Shown here in pieces: positions 34,876 through 44,547 of a DNA stretch of 64,000 nt (position 1 is the first letter of the stretch; each line of letters opens with the position of its first letter). The notes below the pieces were generated by a model. It searched no databases and was not told where the DNA came from. It saw only the letters and a list, made by a program, of their open reading frames with translations. The translations under genes were made by a program, and so were the position numbers. The stretch spans positions 2,480,001-2,544,000 of the forward strand of contig CAWJMN010000001.1 in the NCBI GenBank assembly GCA_963844055.1, in the 5' to 3' direction. Origin of the DNA: CAWJMN01 sp963844055. Its GTDB lineage: Bacteria; Planctomycetota; Planctomycetia; Pirellulales; Pirellulaceae.

Positions 34876-37518
34876 ATGTCCTGCCTGCGTCGCTGCATGA
34901 CCGCTTTCATCGTACTAGCCTGTTTCTGCGCGCCCGTTGGTGCCCAAGAAGCTCCGCTACACTTCGAGACGGATGTTCGCCCGATCCTCAAATCCCACTG
35001 CTTCCATTGCCATGGCGAAGAGCCAACGGTGGAGGGGAAATTGGATATTCGCCTCGTGAGGTTCCAGCTCAAAGGGGGAGAATCCGGGCCCGCTTTGAAG
35101 CCAGGCAACGCGGCCGAGAGCCTGATGTGGCAGCGGATTGAAAAGGGAGAGATGCCTCCCAAAGGTAAGGGGCTTTCCGATACTGAAAAGCAAGTGATCG
35201 CCCGCTGGATCAGTCAGGGGGCGATTACTCGTCGGCCTGAGCCGGAAACCTTGGATGCCAATAACCGCTGGACGGATGAAGAACGTGGCTTTTGGTCACT
35301 GCAACCTGTCGTGCGGCCAGCAATTCCAAGTGTTGCACATCCTGATCTTCCACGGACGGCCATTGATACCTTCCTATTGTCGGCACTGGAGGCCAAGGGG
35401 GGACTATTTGCGCCCGAGGCGGATCGGACCACGCTGGTCCGTCGGGTCTACTTTGACTTAATTGGTTTGCCTCCTTCACCCGAACAAGTGACGGCCTTCG
35501 TTCAAGATCCGTCACCTGATGCTTTTGAACGGCTGGTTGATCAGTTGTTGGCATCTCCCGCTTATGGCGAACGTTGGGCCCGACATTGGCTAGATACAGC
35601 AGGCTACGCCGACAGCGATGGCTATACCGAAACCGACCCGGAGTGCGCCTGGGCGTTTCGTTATCGCGATTATGTGATCAGTTCACTCAATGGCGATAAG
35701 CCGTTCAACCAGTTCGTGATCGAGCAGTTAGCCGGCGATGAATTGCTGACGCCTCCGTATGAGAACTTGTCAGCGGATGCGGTGGAGAAGTTGGCCGCAA
35801 CCGGATTTTTACGCATGGCCCCGGATGGCACCGGCGATGGCGCGGTGGATGCCAATGTGGCCCGGAATGACTGCGTGGCAGAGACGGTCAAAATCGTTTC
35901 GACGAGTTTGATCGGGTTGACGGTGGGCTGCGCCCAGTGCCATGACCATCGCTACGATCCGATTTCGCAAAATGATTACTTTCGGTTTCGGGCCATCTTT
36001 GATCCGGCGCTCGACTGGAAGAACTGGCGTGAGAAGCCGGCTCGTTTGGTCAGCTTGTGGCAACCGGCCGATAAAGAGGCCGCCGCCAAGGTTGATCAAG
36101 AAGTGGCAGCAATCACCGCCACACGCGTCACCGAGCTAAACGTCATTGTTAGTGATGTCTTTGAAAAAGAGGTCGCTAAGCTTCCCGCGGATAAGCAGGA
36201 GTTGGCTCGTGAAGGACGTAAGACCGCCGCCGACAAACGAACGCCGGAACAGTTGGCCCTGATTAAGGAATATCCGAGCTTGAATGTCGATACGGGAAGT
36301 GTGATTTTATATGATGGCGCCCGTATCAATGAGTTTAATGCCAAGTTTGACAAGCTGATTGCAGATGCACGCCTGAAGCGTCCTGCCGATAGCTATGTCG
36401 CCTGTTTGACGGAAGTTCCGGGGCATATTCCGCCGACGCATGTCTTCTTTCGTGGCGACTTTAACCAGCCACGGGACAAAGTCTTGCCGGGTGACCTAAG
36501 CGTACTGGGTGCTAATGTCACCATTCCCGAAGATGATCCATCGCTCCCCACGACAGGTCGCCGAATCGCATTGGCCAAATACCTTACGAGCGGTAAGCAT
36601 CCACTCGTAGGACGTGTGCAGGTGAATCGGGACTGGATGCACTTGTTCGGGCAAGGATTGGTCAATTCACCGGGAGACTTTGGTTTTCTGGGACAACGGC
36701 CGACGCATCCGGCACTCCTCGATTGGCTGGCAGATGAATTTGTGCAGTCGGGTTGGCAAATGAAGCGCCTGCACCGATTGATGGTTGGTTCCCATGCCTA
36801 TCAGCAGTCGACCCGGCGTGACGATGCTTTGCATGCCGTCGATCCTGAGAATCGCTTGTTAGGACGCATGAATGTACGGCGACTAGAGGCGGAGGCGATT
36901 CGGGATTCCATCCTTGAAGTGGCTGGCGTACGGGTGGAAAGCATGTTTGGGCCAGCCTCGCCTGTAAATCCCGATGATGTAGGGCAAGCGATTGTCGGCA
37001 AGGCCACCCGCGATGGGAATGGACTACTTGTCGCCAAACAGGAAGACACGATCGACCAGTATCGACGAAGCATTTATATCCAAGTACGTCGCTCGATGCC
37101 GCTGGGAGTACTTGAGCCGTTTGATACTGCTACCCTAAGCCCCAATTGTGATCGGCGCAATTCTTCAACGGTTGCTCCGCAGTCGCTACTGATGATGAAC
37201 AATCGGATGACGATTGAATTTTCGGAGAAGTTTGCTGCTCGGGTCTTGCGTGAGGTTGGTGATGACTTGGCTGCGGAGGCCAAACGGGCCTGGTGGTTAG
37301 CACTAGGGCGTGAGCCGACCGAGCCTCAAGTTGCCAAAGCCGTAGTGCTGCTGCAGTCGCAACGGGCCTACTTTGAAGACCTAGCTGCCAAGGCGGCGGC
37401 AACGCCTCCTCCGATGCCCATGCCAATGACACCCGCTCCGCTTGATCCCAAAACACAGGCGTTGGCTGTTTATTGCCAAGCGCTTCTGTCGTCGAATTCC
37501 TTCCTTTATGTGGATTAG
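34876..37518 (+). CDS. PSCyt1/PSCyt2/PSD1 (DUF1549/DUF1553) cytochrome protein, copy 1
   Basis: 880 residues from the ATG at 34876 (AAAGG upstream; opens signal peptide TAFIVLACFCAPVGAQ). PSCyt1 heme domain with CFHCHG (about residue 38), DUF1549 (RRVYFDLIGLPPSPEQVTAF, HWLDTAGYADSDGY, CAQCHDHRYDPI with a second CxxCH) and DUF1553 (GRVQVNRDWMHLFGQGLVN, HPALLDWLADEF, LHRLMVGSHAYQQS) in order. It ends in SFLYVD. It overlaps or abuts the DUF1501 gene behind it, the standard planctomycete pair. Role unknown; heme sites suggest periplasmic redox work tied to polymer breakdown. Confidence 0.93.
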   Translation: MSCLRRCMTAFIVLACFCAPVGAQEAPLHFETDVRPILKSHCFHCHGEEPTVEGKLDIRLVRFQLKGGESGPALKPGNAAESLMWQRIEKGEMPPKGKGLSDTEKQVIARWISQGAITRRPEPETLDANNRWTDEERGFWSLQPVVRPAIPSVAHPDLPRTAIDTFLLSALEAKGGLFAPEADRTTLVRRVYFDLIGLPPSPEQVTAFVQDPSPDAFERLVDQLLASPAYGERWARHWLDTAGYADSDGYTETDPECAWAFRYRDYVISSLNGDKPFNQFVIEQLAGDELLTPPYENLSADAVEKLAATGFLRMAPDGTGDGAVDANVARNDCVAETVKIVSTSLIGLTVGCAQCHDHRYDPISQNDYFRFRAIFDPALDWKNWREKPARLVSLWQPADKEAAAKVDQEVAAITATRVTELNVIVSDVFEKEVAKLPADKQELAREGRKTAADKRTPEQLALIKEYPSLNVDTGSVILYDGARINEFNAKFDKLIADARLKRPADSYVACLTEVPGHIPPTHVFFRGDFNQPRDKVLPGDLSVLGANVTIPEDDPSLPTTGRRIALAKYLTSGKHPLVGRVQVNRDWMHLFGQGLVNSPGDFGFLGQRPTHPALLDWLADEFVQSGWQMKRLHRLMVGSHAYQQSTRRDDALHAVDPENRLLGRMNVRRLEAEAIRDSILEVAGVRVESMFGPASPVNPDDVGQAIVGKATRDGNGLLVAKQEDTIDQYRRSIYIQVRRSMPLGVLEPFDTATLSPNCDRRNSSTVAPQSLLMMNNRMTIEFSEKFAARVLREVGDDLAAEAKRAWWLALGREPTEPQVAKAVVLLQSQRAYFEDLAAKAAATPPPMPMPMTPAPLDPKTQALAVYCQALLSSNSFLYVD

Positions 37519-37522
37519 TCGA

Positions 37523-38995
37523 ATGTCAGCATCACGCTCTACGGCTTGCCAATCTCGACGACACTTTCTCGCACAGCAAGGGCTGGGCCTGGGTGGAGTT
37601 GCGCTTTCCTGGTTGCTGGCACAAGATACAGTTCAGGCAGAGCCCCTTAAGCCTTCGCTGGAAAAGCCGTCCTACGATTTGTTGCCCAAGAAGCCGCACT
37701 TTGCCCCGCAAGCGAAGGCGATGATCTCCATGTTCATGCAGGGAGGTCCTTCGCACCTGGACTTGTGTGATCGCAAGCCCGAACTAGAGAAGCGGCACAT
37801 GCAGCCGTTCAGCGGCGAGATCAAATACGACAATGCGGCCGAGTCCTCTGCCAAAATCTGGAGTGGCCCTTGGAAGTGGCAGCGTCATGGCCAAGTGGGG
37901 ATGGAGCTTAGCGAACTGCTGCCTCACCTGGGAACGATTGCCGATGACATTACTTTGATCCGGTCGATGCATACTGGGGTCAATAACCACGGCCAATCGA
38001 TCTATGCATTGCATCATGGTCGGATTACCGCTGGCCGGCCAGTACTTGGTTCTTGGTTGACCTATGCACTGGGGACAGAAAGCCAGAACTTGCCGGCGTT
38101 TGTTGTGCTGGCTGATCCCGGTGGTCTGCCGGTCCTTGGTACGGATTGCTGGTCCAATGGTTGGCTGCCGTCGCTCTATCAAGGAACCGTTGTCCGGCCG
38201 CGCGAGCCGCGGATGCTTAACCTGGATCCTCCGGCGAAATTGGCGGGCTTGCCGCAAAAGCAGTTTTTAGATTTTCTCAGTGAGATTAATGCCGAGCATT
38301 TGGCGGCCCATCCTGGCGAGAATGACCTTGCAGCTCGTATTTCCTCCTATGAACTGGCGGGTCGCATGCAGACCGCGGCCAAGGAAGCCTTGGATTTATC
38401 GCAAGAGACGGAAGCCACCCACAAGGCATACGGTCTGGATCAAGATGCGACCCGCGATTTTGGTAGCCGCTGTTTGATTGCGCGGCGTTTGGTGGAACGT
38501 GGCGTCCGCTTTGTGCAGCTGTATACGTCGACGCAGCAATGGGATCACCATGGGGCCATCACGACTGCCCTTCCTGCGGCATGCAAGAAGATTGACCAGC
38601 CTGCGGCGGCACTCGTCGCTGATCTGAAGGCACGCGGCCTACTGGATAGCACGCTCGTCCACTGGGGTGGTGAGATGGGACGATTGCCAGTCATTCAAAA
38701 TGAGAAGAATGTCGGCCGTGACCACAACACCTATGGCTTTAGCAGCTGGATGGCGGGGGGTGGGATCAAGGCTGGCTTGGTTTACGGCGAAACCGACGAG
38801 TTTGGGCACCGGGCGGTCAAGGATGTCGTCAACCATTACGACTACCATGCAACGCTACTGCACCTGTTTGGGCTTGATCCCGCAAAGCTCACGTTTGCAC
38901 GCCCGGGGGGCGTGGGGACGCTACTTGACGGCCAACCTGGTAAGATTGTATCGGGCATTTTGAAGAATCCGCCGCCGGCAACTACTTACGCGTAA
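37523..38995 (+). CDS. DUF1501 family protein, partner of PSD1 copy 1
   Basis: 490 residues from the ATG at 37523. A twin-arginine leader (CQSRRHFLAQQGLGLGGVAL) precedes DUF1501 motifs: MQGGPSHLDLCDRKP, RSMHTGVNNHGQSIYALHHG, ARRLVERGVRFVQLY, HWGGEMGRLPV and SSWMAGGGIKAG. An in-frame ATG at 37508 lies inside the PSD1 stop context (TATGTGGATTAG) and could be used for coupled translation. It is followed 9 bp later by the second PSD1 gene, so all four genes are probably one operon. Confidence 0.92.
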   Translation: MSASRSTACQSRRHFLAQQGLGLGGVALSWLLAQDTVQAEPLKPSLEKPSYDLLPKKPHFAPQAKAMISMFMQGGPSHLDLCDRKPELEKRHMQPFSGEIKYDNAAESSAKIWSGPWKWQRHGQVGMELSELLPHLGTIADDITLIRSMHTGVNNHGQSIYALHHGRITAGRPVLGSWLTYALGTESQNLPAFVVLADPGGLPVLGTDCWSNGWLPSLYQGTVVRPREPRMLNLDPPAKLAGLPQKQFLDFLSEINAEHLAAHPGENDLAARISSYELAGRMQTAAKEALDLSQETEATHKAYGLDQDATRDFGSRCLIARRLVERGVRFVQLYTSTQQWDHHGAITTALPAACKKIDQPAAALVADLKARGLLDSTLVHWGGEMGRLPVIQNEKNVGRDHNTYGFSSWMAGGGIKAGLVYGETDEFGHRAVKDVVNHYDYHATLLHLFGLDPAKLTFARPGGVGTLLDGQPGKIVSGILKNPPPATTYA

Positions 38996-39004
38996 GTCAG
39001 CACC

Positions 39005-42000
39005 ATGATGCAGAGCAACCTCCATCGTTTTGGGTTTGCCAAATCCGTCGTCGGGGCGCTATTCATGCTCCTCTGCGGTGTGGGGCTGGCAAGTGGTGCT
39101 GATAGTCCAGCCGAGTCAGAGGCTTTCTTTGAGCGTGAAGTGCGTCCCCTGTTGGTGGATGCCTGTTTGCAATGCCATAGCAACAAAAAGCAGGAGTCTG
39201 GCCTGCGGCTCGATTCGCACGCGGCCATGGTGAAGGGGGGCGATAGTGGTCCTGCATTGCAAGTGGATGCACTCGACAAGAGCCTGATCCTGCAGGTGAT
39301 TAGTTACGAGGGGGAGATTCGCATGCCCCCCAAAGAAAAGCTCACCCCCGCTCAGATCGATGTGCTGCGACGCTGGGTAATGTCCGGTGCCCAGTGGCCG
39401 AAGTCGGCCGTCACGGTGAATTCTGTTCGCCCGGGCGAGATAACTCCTGAAGAACGGAAGCACTGGGCGTTTCAGCCCGTCGTAGCTCCGCCGGTTCCGG
39501 CCGTCACTAATTCGGCATGGCCACGAACGGACATTGATCGGTTTATCCTGGCGAAGCTGGAAGCCAACAAGCTGGCACCCGTAGGCGATGCTTCAAAGCG
39601 CACGCTGATCCGCCGTGTGACGTTCGACCTGATTGGGTTGCCACCAACACCGGACGAGATCAGCGCGTTTCTCTCGGATGACTCGCCGCAGGCTTGGGAA
39701 AGAGTGATCGATCGATTGCTGGCTTCGCCTCACTATGGGGAGCGCTGGGGACGGCACTGGCTCGATGTGGCCCGCTATGCGGATACTGCTGGCGATGGAG
39801 CCGACTATCCGATTCGCGAGGCGTATAAGTATCGCAATTACGTGATCAATTCGCTAAACGCGGACATGCCTTACGATCAGTTTGTGCGCGAGCAAATTGC
39901 CGGAGACATTTTGGCTGCTCAATCGCCTGATAATCCACGATTTGCCGATCAAGTGATTGCAACCGGTTTCATCGCGGTGACCAAACGGTTTGGCTACAAC
40001 ATCAATACCGAGTTCCAGCACCTCGATATTTCGGACACGCTGGAAAGTACGGGGCGGGCGCTGATGGGCCTGTCGATTGGATGCGCTCGTTGTCACGATC
40101 ACAAGTATGAGCCGATCACCGCCAAAGATTATTACGCGCTGTACGGCATCTTTGCGAGTTCCAACTACACCTTTCCCGGTGGCGAAGAGTATAAAAAGCC
40201 ACACAACCTGGTCCCGCTCGTTCCTGCCAAGCGAGTAGATGAGCTGGAAAATGATCGCAAGGCCAAGTTGGCATCGCTAGATGCAGAACTTGCTGCCCAG
40301 GAAGGAAAGCGAAAGTTGGCCGTCGATGCGTTTACGGTTGGCGGCGGGTTGGACTTGGCTTTTGAGGCCCAGACGTTAGGTGTTCCCCCTTCCAACCCGT
40401 GGTTTACGGCCGGGCCGAATACGATTCTGGCCGAAGCGCAAAGCCCGTTTAGCCATGTGCATCCGGCAGGCACGCGCGGCGTGCGAATTGGTGTTGGAAA
40501 CGTGCACGATGGCATTCGCCAACATTTTGGGCCGTTCAAGAGTGAAGACACTGGTCGTCTTCATTTCAATATTGATCTACGTAACGTAGAGATCAAAGAT
40601 CGGCCGGGAGCTTATCGGCTGTACTGGGGACACGGCGCACTGATCACGTTGGCGATTGAATGCAGCATTGATGCCAAGGGGCTTTCCATTCGCAATGGCG
40701 ACAAGTTTGAACTAGTGAGGGCGATGGAGCCAGGCACTTGGTACAACCTGCAACTAGATGTTGATGTTGCGGCGAAGAAGTTCTCCGGCCGAGTGGAAAA
40801 GGAAGGGGAGGTTTCTGAGTTTGCAAGCTTTGCCTTTCATCCCCAGTGGGATGGTATTTTGGATACGTTTGTCAGCGATGGTATTGGTCAAACAACTGGG
40901 GCCTTTCCGACGCGGGATATTGATAACATCGCGTGGTCCAAAGAACCGCTGCCAAAGCTGGGGGCTGCTGCCGTGGCTGCGGTCGCTGCCAATGCCGAAA
41001 AGCTCAACCAACTGCGTCAGGATTTGGCCAAGGCGGACGAAGCGATAAAGGGGCTGAAAGCCAAGAAGGATGAGCTCGCAGGTGCTTCGCTTTACGAGGT
41101 TGCCTATGGTGTAAGTGAAGGGAAGCCGATGACGGCCCGCATTCAAAAGCGAGGAGAGCCTCTTCGGCCAGGGGATGAAGTTCCTAGACGCTTTTTGGAG
41201 ATCCTGGGTGGCGATCCATTGCCCGCTTCTGCGACGGGAAGTGGGCGATTGGAGCTTGCCGAGTGGATCACGCGTCCGAGCAATCCGCTGACGGCTCGCG
41301 TGATGGTGAATCGCATTTGGCAGCAGCATTTTGGACGCGGGATTGTGTCGTCGCCCAGTGATTTTGGCATTCGAGGGGAAGCACCATCTCATCCGGAGTT
41401 GCTGGACTTTTTGGCCTCGACCTTCATGCGAGATGGTTGGTCGCTCAAGCGATTGCATCGGCAAATCTTGCTGTCGCGAGTGTATCAATTGGCCAGTCAG
41501 CCCGCGGCAGAGACGCTAACGGTAGATCCGCACAATGCGCTGTGTTCGTATCACACGCCGCAGGCTCTCGATGCCGAATCGATTCGTGATGCAATCCTGG
41601 CGATCAGCGGCAAGCTCGACAGGAAACAACCAGAGGGGCATCCTTTCCCACCTGTGTCGCAGTGGACGTTCACGATTCATTATCCCTTCCATGCTGTGTA
41701 TGAGTCGTCCCATCGCAGTGTCTATCTGATGATTCAGCGATCACGAAAAAACCCGTATCTAACACTGTTTGATGCGGCCGATCCGAATATCAGCACCGCC
41801 CTTCGCCAACCGACCATCACGCCGACACAGGCGCTCTTCTTGATGAACGCCCCGTTTGTGCATGAACAGGCGACTGCCTTCGTCGAGAACCTGCAAAAGT
41901 CGGTGGCCGATGAGGAGGGACGCATCCGATTGGCCTACCTTTTAGCGACTGGCACAGAGCCGACGCCTGAAGGTATTCAAGAGGCCAAGGACTTTATGGC

Positions 42001-42109
42001 GGCCTATCAAACACAGTTGGGGGATAGCGCTCCTGGTGGACCGATTGCGGCATGGAATGCTTATGCCCGCGTGTTATTAACGTCGAATGGGTTTTTGTAT
42101 GTGGACTAA
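39005..42109 (+). CDS. PSCyt1/PSCyt2/PSD1 protein, copy 2, with inserted jelly-roll domain
   Basis: 1034 residues. A signal peptide (VVGALFMLLCGVGLASGA) leads to PSCyt1 (CLQCHSNKKQESGLRLDSHA), DUF1549 (RRVTFDLIGLPPTPDEISAF, HWLDVARYADTAGDG, CARCHDHKYEPI) and DUF1553 (ARVMVNRIWQQHFGRGIVS, HPELLDFLASTFMRDGW, LHRQILLSRVYQLAS). Between DUF1549 and DUF1553, about residues 440-650 form a concanavalin-like sheet (FGPFKSEDTGRLHFNIDL, WYNLQLDVDVAAKKFSGRV) absent from copy 1. A short coiled coil (KLNQLRQDLAKADEAIKGLK) follows. It ends in NGFLYVD and overlaps the next DUF1501 start region. Confidence 0.93.
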   Translation: MMQSNLHRFGFAKSVVGALFMLLCGVGLASGADSPAESEAFFEREVRPLLVDACLQCHSNKKQESGLRLDSHAAMVKGGDSGPALQVDALDKSLILQVISYEGEIRMPPKEKLTPAQIDVLRRWVMSGAQWPKSAVTVNSVRPGEITPEERKHWAFQPVVAPPVPAVTNSAWPRTDIDRFILAKLEANKLAPVGDASKRTLIRRVTFDLIGLPPTPDEISAFLSDDSPQAWERVIDRLLASPHYGERWGRHWLDVARYADTAGDGADYPIREAYKYRNYVINSLNADMPYDQFVREQIAGDILAAQSPDNPRFADQVIATGFIAVTKRFGYNINTEFQHLDISDTLESTGRALMGLSIGCARCHDHKYEPITAKDYYALYGIFASSNYTFPGGEEYKKPHNLVPLVPAKRVDELENDRKAKLASLDAELAAQEGKRKLAVDAFTVGGGLDLAFEAQTLGVPPSNPWFTAGPNTILAEAQSPFSHVHPAGTRGVRIGVGNVHDGIRQHFGPFKSEDTGRLHFNIDLRNVEIKDRPGAYRLYWGHGALITLAIECSIDAKGLSIRNGDKFELVRAMEPGTWYNLQLDVDVAAKKFSGRVEKEGEVSEFASFAFHPQWDGILDTFVSDGIGQTTGAFPTRDIDNIAWSKEPLPKLGAAAVAAVAANAEKLNQLRQDLAKADEAIKGLKAKKDELAGASLYEVAYGVSEGKPMTARIQKRGEPLRPGDEVPRRFLEILGGDPLPASATGSGRLELAEWITRPSNPLTARVMVNRIWQQHFGRGIVSSPSDFGIRGEAPSHPELLDFLASTFMRDGWSLKRLHRQILLSRVYQLASQPAAETLTVDPHNALCSYHTPQALDAESIRDAILAISGKLDRKQPEGHPFPPVSQWTFTIHYPFHAVYESSHRSVYLMIQRSRKNPYLTLFDAADPNISTALRQPTITPTQALFLMNAPFVHEQATAFVENLQKSVADEEGRIRLAYLLATGTEPTPEGIQEAKDFMAAYQTQLGDSAPGGPIAAWNAYARVLLTSNGFLYVD

Positions 42110-42113
42110 CCAA

Positions 42114-42899
42114 ATGCCAACGCCCCTTTCTCGACGTGAAATGCTCTCGCAATGTGCCGGGGGCTTTGGCGCGATTGCATTGGCGGGCATGTTGGCGCAG
42201 GCCGATGCAGAAGAGAGCCCAATTGCAGATCCGCTGGCGGCGCGTCCGGGGCATTTTCCGGCCAAGGCCAAACGCGTAATCTTTGTGTTTTCCACGGGGG
42301 GCGCTTCCCATGTGGATACCTTTGACTACAAGCCGAAGCTATTTGCTGACCACGGCAAAACCATTCATATCGACAACTGGCAAGGCAAGCTTGGCAAGTT
42401 CGAGCGGACTCTGAAACGCCCTAGCTGGGAGTTTAAACCCTACGGCAAGAGCGGCACGATGGTGAGTGATCTATTCCCACATTTGGGTTCGGTCATTGAC
42501 GATGTCTGCATTATCAACTCGCTGGAAGGGGACCATACCGGCCACGATAAGGCCACGATGGGAATGCATACAGGATCTTTCAATTTTGCCCGACCTAGCA
42601 TCGGCTCCTGGGTAAGTTACGGCCTTGGAACGGTCAATCAAAACCTGCCGTCGTTCATGGTAATTGCCCCTTCGGCTCCGTATGCGGGCGCACAAACTTG
42701 GGGGGCCGATTTTCTTCCGGGCTGTCATCAGGGGACACACGTGGTTCCGGGGCCTACGCCATTGGCGAATTTGGAACGTCGGACCAAGACCGAAGATCTG
42801 CTCAGCCATGGAACTAAAGATGCGGCAGCAGGTGAATGCACGCCATCTGAAGGAGCATGCGGCCAATCCAGCGCTCGAAGCTCGGATCAAATCTTTTGA
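42114..42899 (+). CDS. DUF1501 family protein, N-terminal part (frameshifted)
   Basis: A twin-arginine leader (LSRREMLSQCAGGFGAIAL) and the first DUF1501 half: FSTGGASHVDTFDYKPKLF, LEGDHTGHDKATMGMHTGSF, SWVSYGLGTVNQNLPSFMV. After KTEDLLS near 42813 this frame loses family sequence and stops at 42899. Start chosen at 42114; an upstream in-frame ATG at 42099 lies within the end of the PSD1 gene (TATGTGGACTAA). The rest of the protein is in the next entry. Confidence 0.85.
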   Translation: MPTPLSRREMLSQCAGGFGAIALAGMLAQADAEESPIADPLAARPGHFPAKAKRVIFVFSTGGASHVDTFDYKPKLFADHGKTIHIDNWQGKLGKFERTLKRPSWEFKPYGKSGTMVSDLFPHLGSVIDDVCIINSLEGDHTGHDKATMGMHTGSFNFARPSIGSWVSYGLGTVNQNLPSFMVIAPSAPYAGAQTWGADFLPGCHQGTHVVPGPTPLANLERRTKTEDLLSHGTKDAAAGECTPSEGACGQSSARSSDQIF

Positions 42900-43521
42900 A
42901 ACGGCATTTGGAATGCAGCGCAAAGCGCCTGAGGCGTTTGATATTGGCAAAGAGACCGACGCCACATTAACCGCCTATGGCCTAGCTCGGGGAGCGACCT
43001 CCGGTTTTGGTTGGCAATGCCTTGTGGCACGTCGACTTGCTGAGCGTGGGGTGCGGTTCATTGAGCTGATCGATACGGGTTCGGGCTCGGGAGGCAATTG
43101 GGATTCGCACGGCGACATGGCAGCCCATGCTCCATTGGCCAAGGCCATGGATCAGCCGATTGCCGCGTTGCTGGCCGATTTAAAGCAGCGAGGGATGCTG
43201 GACGATACCCTGGTGATTTGGACGACCGAGTTTGGTCGTACGCCGTACAACACCAGTGCCGACGCTAAGGGCCGCGAGCACCATCACCAAGTCTTTTCCT
43301 CCTGGATGGCAGGTGGTGGAGTAAAGGGGGGCATGGTTTACGGTGCTTCGGATGAACATGGGATTGCCGTTGGAAGCGACCGTGTACATGTTCATGATTT
43401 CCATGCCACAATCTTGCACCTGCTGGGGCTTGACCATGAAAAGCTTACCTATCGCCACGCAGGCCGCGACTATCGCTTAACAGATATTGCCGGAAATGTC
43501 GTGCATAAGATTGTCGCCTAA
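42664..43521 (+). CDS. DUF1501 family protein, C-terminal part (frameshifted)
   Basis: Real homology begins only near 42809 at AMELKMRQQVNARHLKEHAA; the preceding 48 residues of this frame are out-of-frame reading of the first half. Then ARRLAERGVRFIELIDTGSG, VIWTTEFGRTPYNTS, SSWMAGGGVKGGMVYG and HDFHATILHLLGLDHEKL complete DUF1501. Dropping one base near 42811-42820 fuses both halves into one protein of about 468 residues, from 42114 to 43521. Confidence 0.82.
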   Translation: MPLRLRMRAHKLGGPIFFRAVIRGHTWFRGLRHWRIWNVGPRPKICSAMELKMRQQVNARHLKEHAANPALEARIKSFETAFGMQRKAPEAFDIGKETDATLTAYGLARGATSGFGWQCLVARRLAERGVRFIELIDTGSGSGGNWDSHGDMAAHAPLAKAMDQPIAALLADLKQRGMLDDTLVIWTTEFGRTPYNTSADAKGREHHHQVFSSWMAGGGVKGGMVYGASDEHGIAVGSDRVHVHDFHATILHLLGLDHEKLTYRHAGRDYRLTDIAGNVVHKIVA

Positions 43522-43680
43522 CGAAACCTGCCGATTTTTTCTTTCGTAGGCCATGTTTGGTAAGGAATCGAGCGGGATTCTCGTTGAGAAGTTGCGATTG
43601 AACTGGTCAGCGTTTGAATTAGGATGGAGGATCCCTCTCTATCTTTGCGTAACGACCGTTTTTGAAGCGATTTGTTCTCT

Positions 43681-44544
43681 ATGACTTGCTGCATCTGCCA
43701 TGGGGAATCTCTACAGCCCCGATTTCCCCGCGGGAAGTGGAGCTATCAGTTATGTAGCTCGTGCGGCCATGCGCGGCTGTCACCGTGGGAAGCTCTGGAA
43801 CAGCTAGACGATTTCTACGAAGAGTCGTACTTTGTCGATAGCTCGACCGGCGGCTATTCCAACTATGTTCAGGATGAAGCTCTGCATCGTCTGAATGCCA
43901 AGGATCGATTACGGCATGTAGCGGCCGCAGGTGGGAAGGGAGGACGCTTGCTGGATGTTGGATGTGCGGCAGGGTTCTTTTTGGATGAGGCTCAGAAGAG
44001 TACGCCGCACTGGGATGTTGTGGGGATGGACTGCTCGGGCTGGGCGCGTCGAATCGCACAGGAGCGATTTGGCATCAAGTCATATGGCTCATTGGCAGAG
44101 GTAAAACAGAACGAGCAACAGCCGTTTCAGGCTGTCACGATGTTTCAGGTGCTGGAACATATTCCCTCTCCAGAAGTGGCGCTGCGGGACGTGGCTGCTT
44201 GCCTAGATGAGCATGGATCGCTGGTGATTGAGACGTGGGACCGCGAAAGCTTTGTCGCTCGCATGTTTGGAAATCATTGGCAACAAATCACGCCCCCATC
44301 GGTACTGCACCTGTTTTCACGGCGCAGTCTGAAAAGTTTGGTAGAGGCGTGTGGATTTACCGACGTGAAGATTCGCGCAAGCGGCAAGCGAGTTTCGGTA
44401 GGCTTTGTTGGCAACCTGCTGCACAAGAAGTATCCACGGCTTTTGGCCCCGCTGGGGTGGCTTACCTCGCGAGCTTGGATTCGCGACTGGTCGGCGATTT
44501 ATGCCTTGGGAGACCTGGTAACGTTGACCGCTCGCAAAGCGTAG
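43681..44544 (+). CDS. Class I SAM-dependent methyltransferase with N-terminal zinc ribbon
   Basis: 287 residues from the ATG at 43681 (43672 is an alternative). The N-terminus holds CCIC and CSSCG pairs, a small zinc ribbon. The SAM site is LLDVGCAAGFFLDEA, with VGMDCSGWARRIAQ as the second motif, and FQVLEHIPSPEVALRD is the usual post-motif block of methyltransferase-12-like enzymes. Such zinc-ribbon methyltransferases often act on nucleotide-linked sugars or in polysaccharide gene sets. Convergent with the next gene, only 3 bp apart. Confidence 0.88.
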   Translation: MTCCICHGESLQPRFPRGKWSYQLCSSCGHARLSPWEALEQLDDFYEESYFVDSSTGGYSNYVQDEALHRLNAKDRLRHVAAAGGKGGRLLDVGCAAGFFLDEAQKSTPHWDVVGMDCSGWARRIAQERFGIKSYGSLAEVKQNEQQPFQAVTMFQVLEHIPSPEVALRDVAACLDEHGSLVIETWDRESFVARMFGNHWQQITPPSVLHLFSRRSLKSLVEACGFTDVKIRASGKRVSVGFVGNLLHKKYPRLLAPLGWLTSRAWIRDWSAIYALGDLVTLTARKA

Positions 44545-44547
44545 TAC

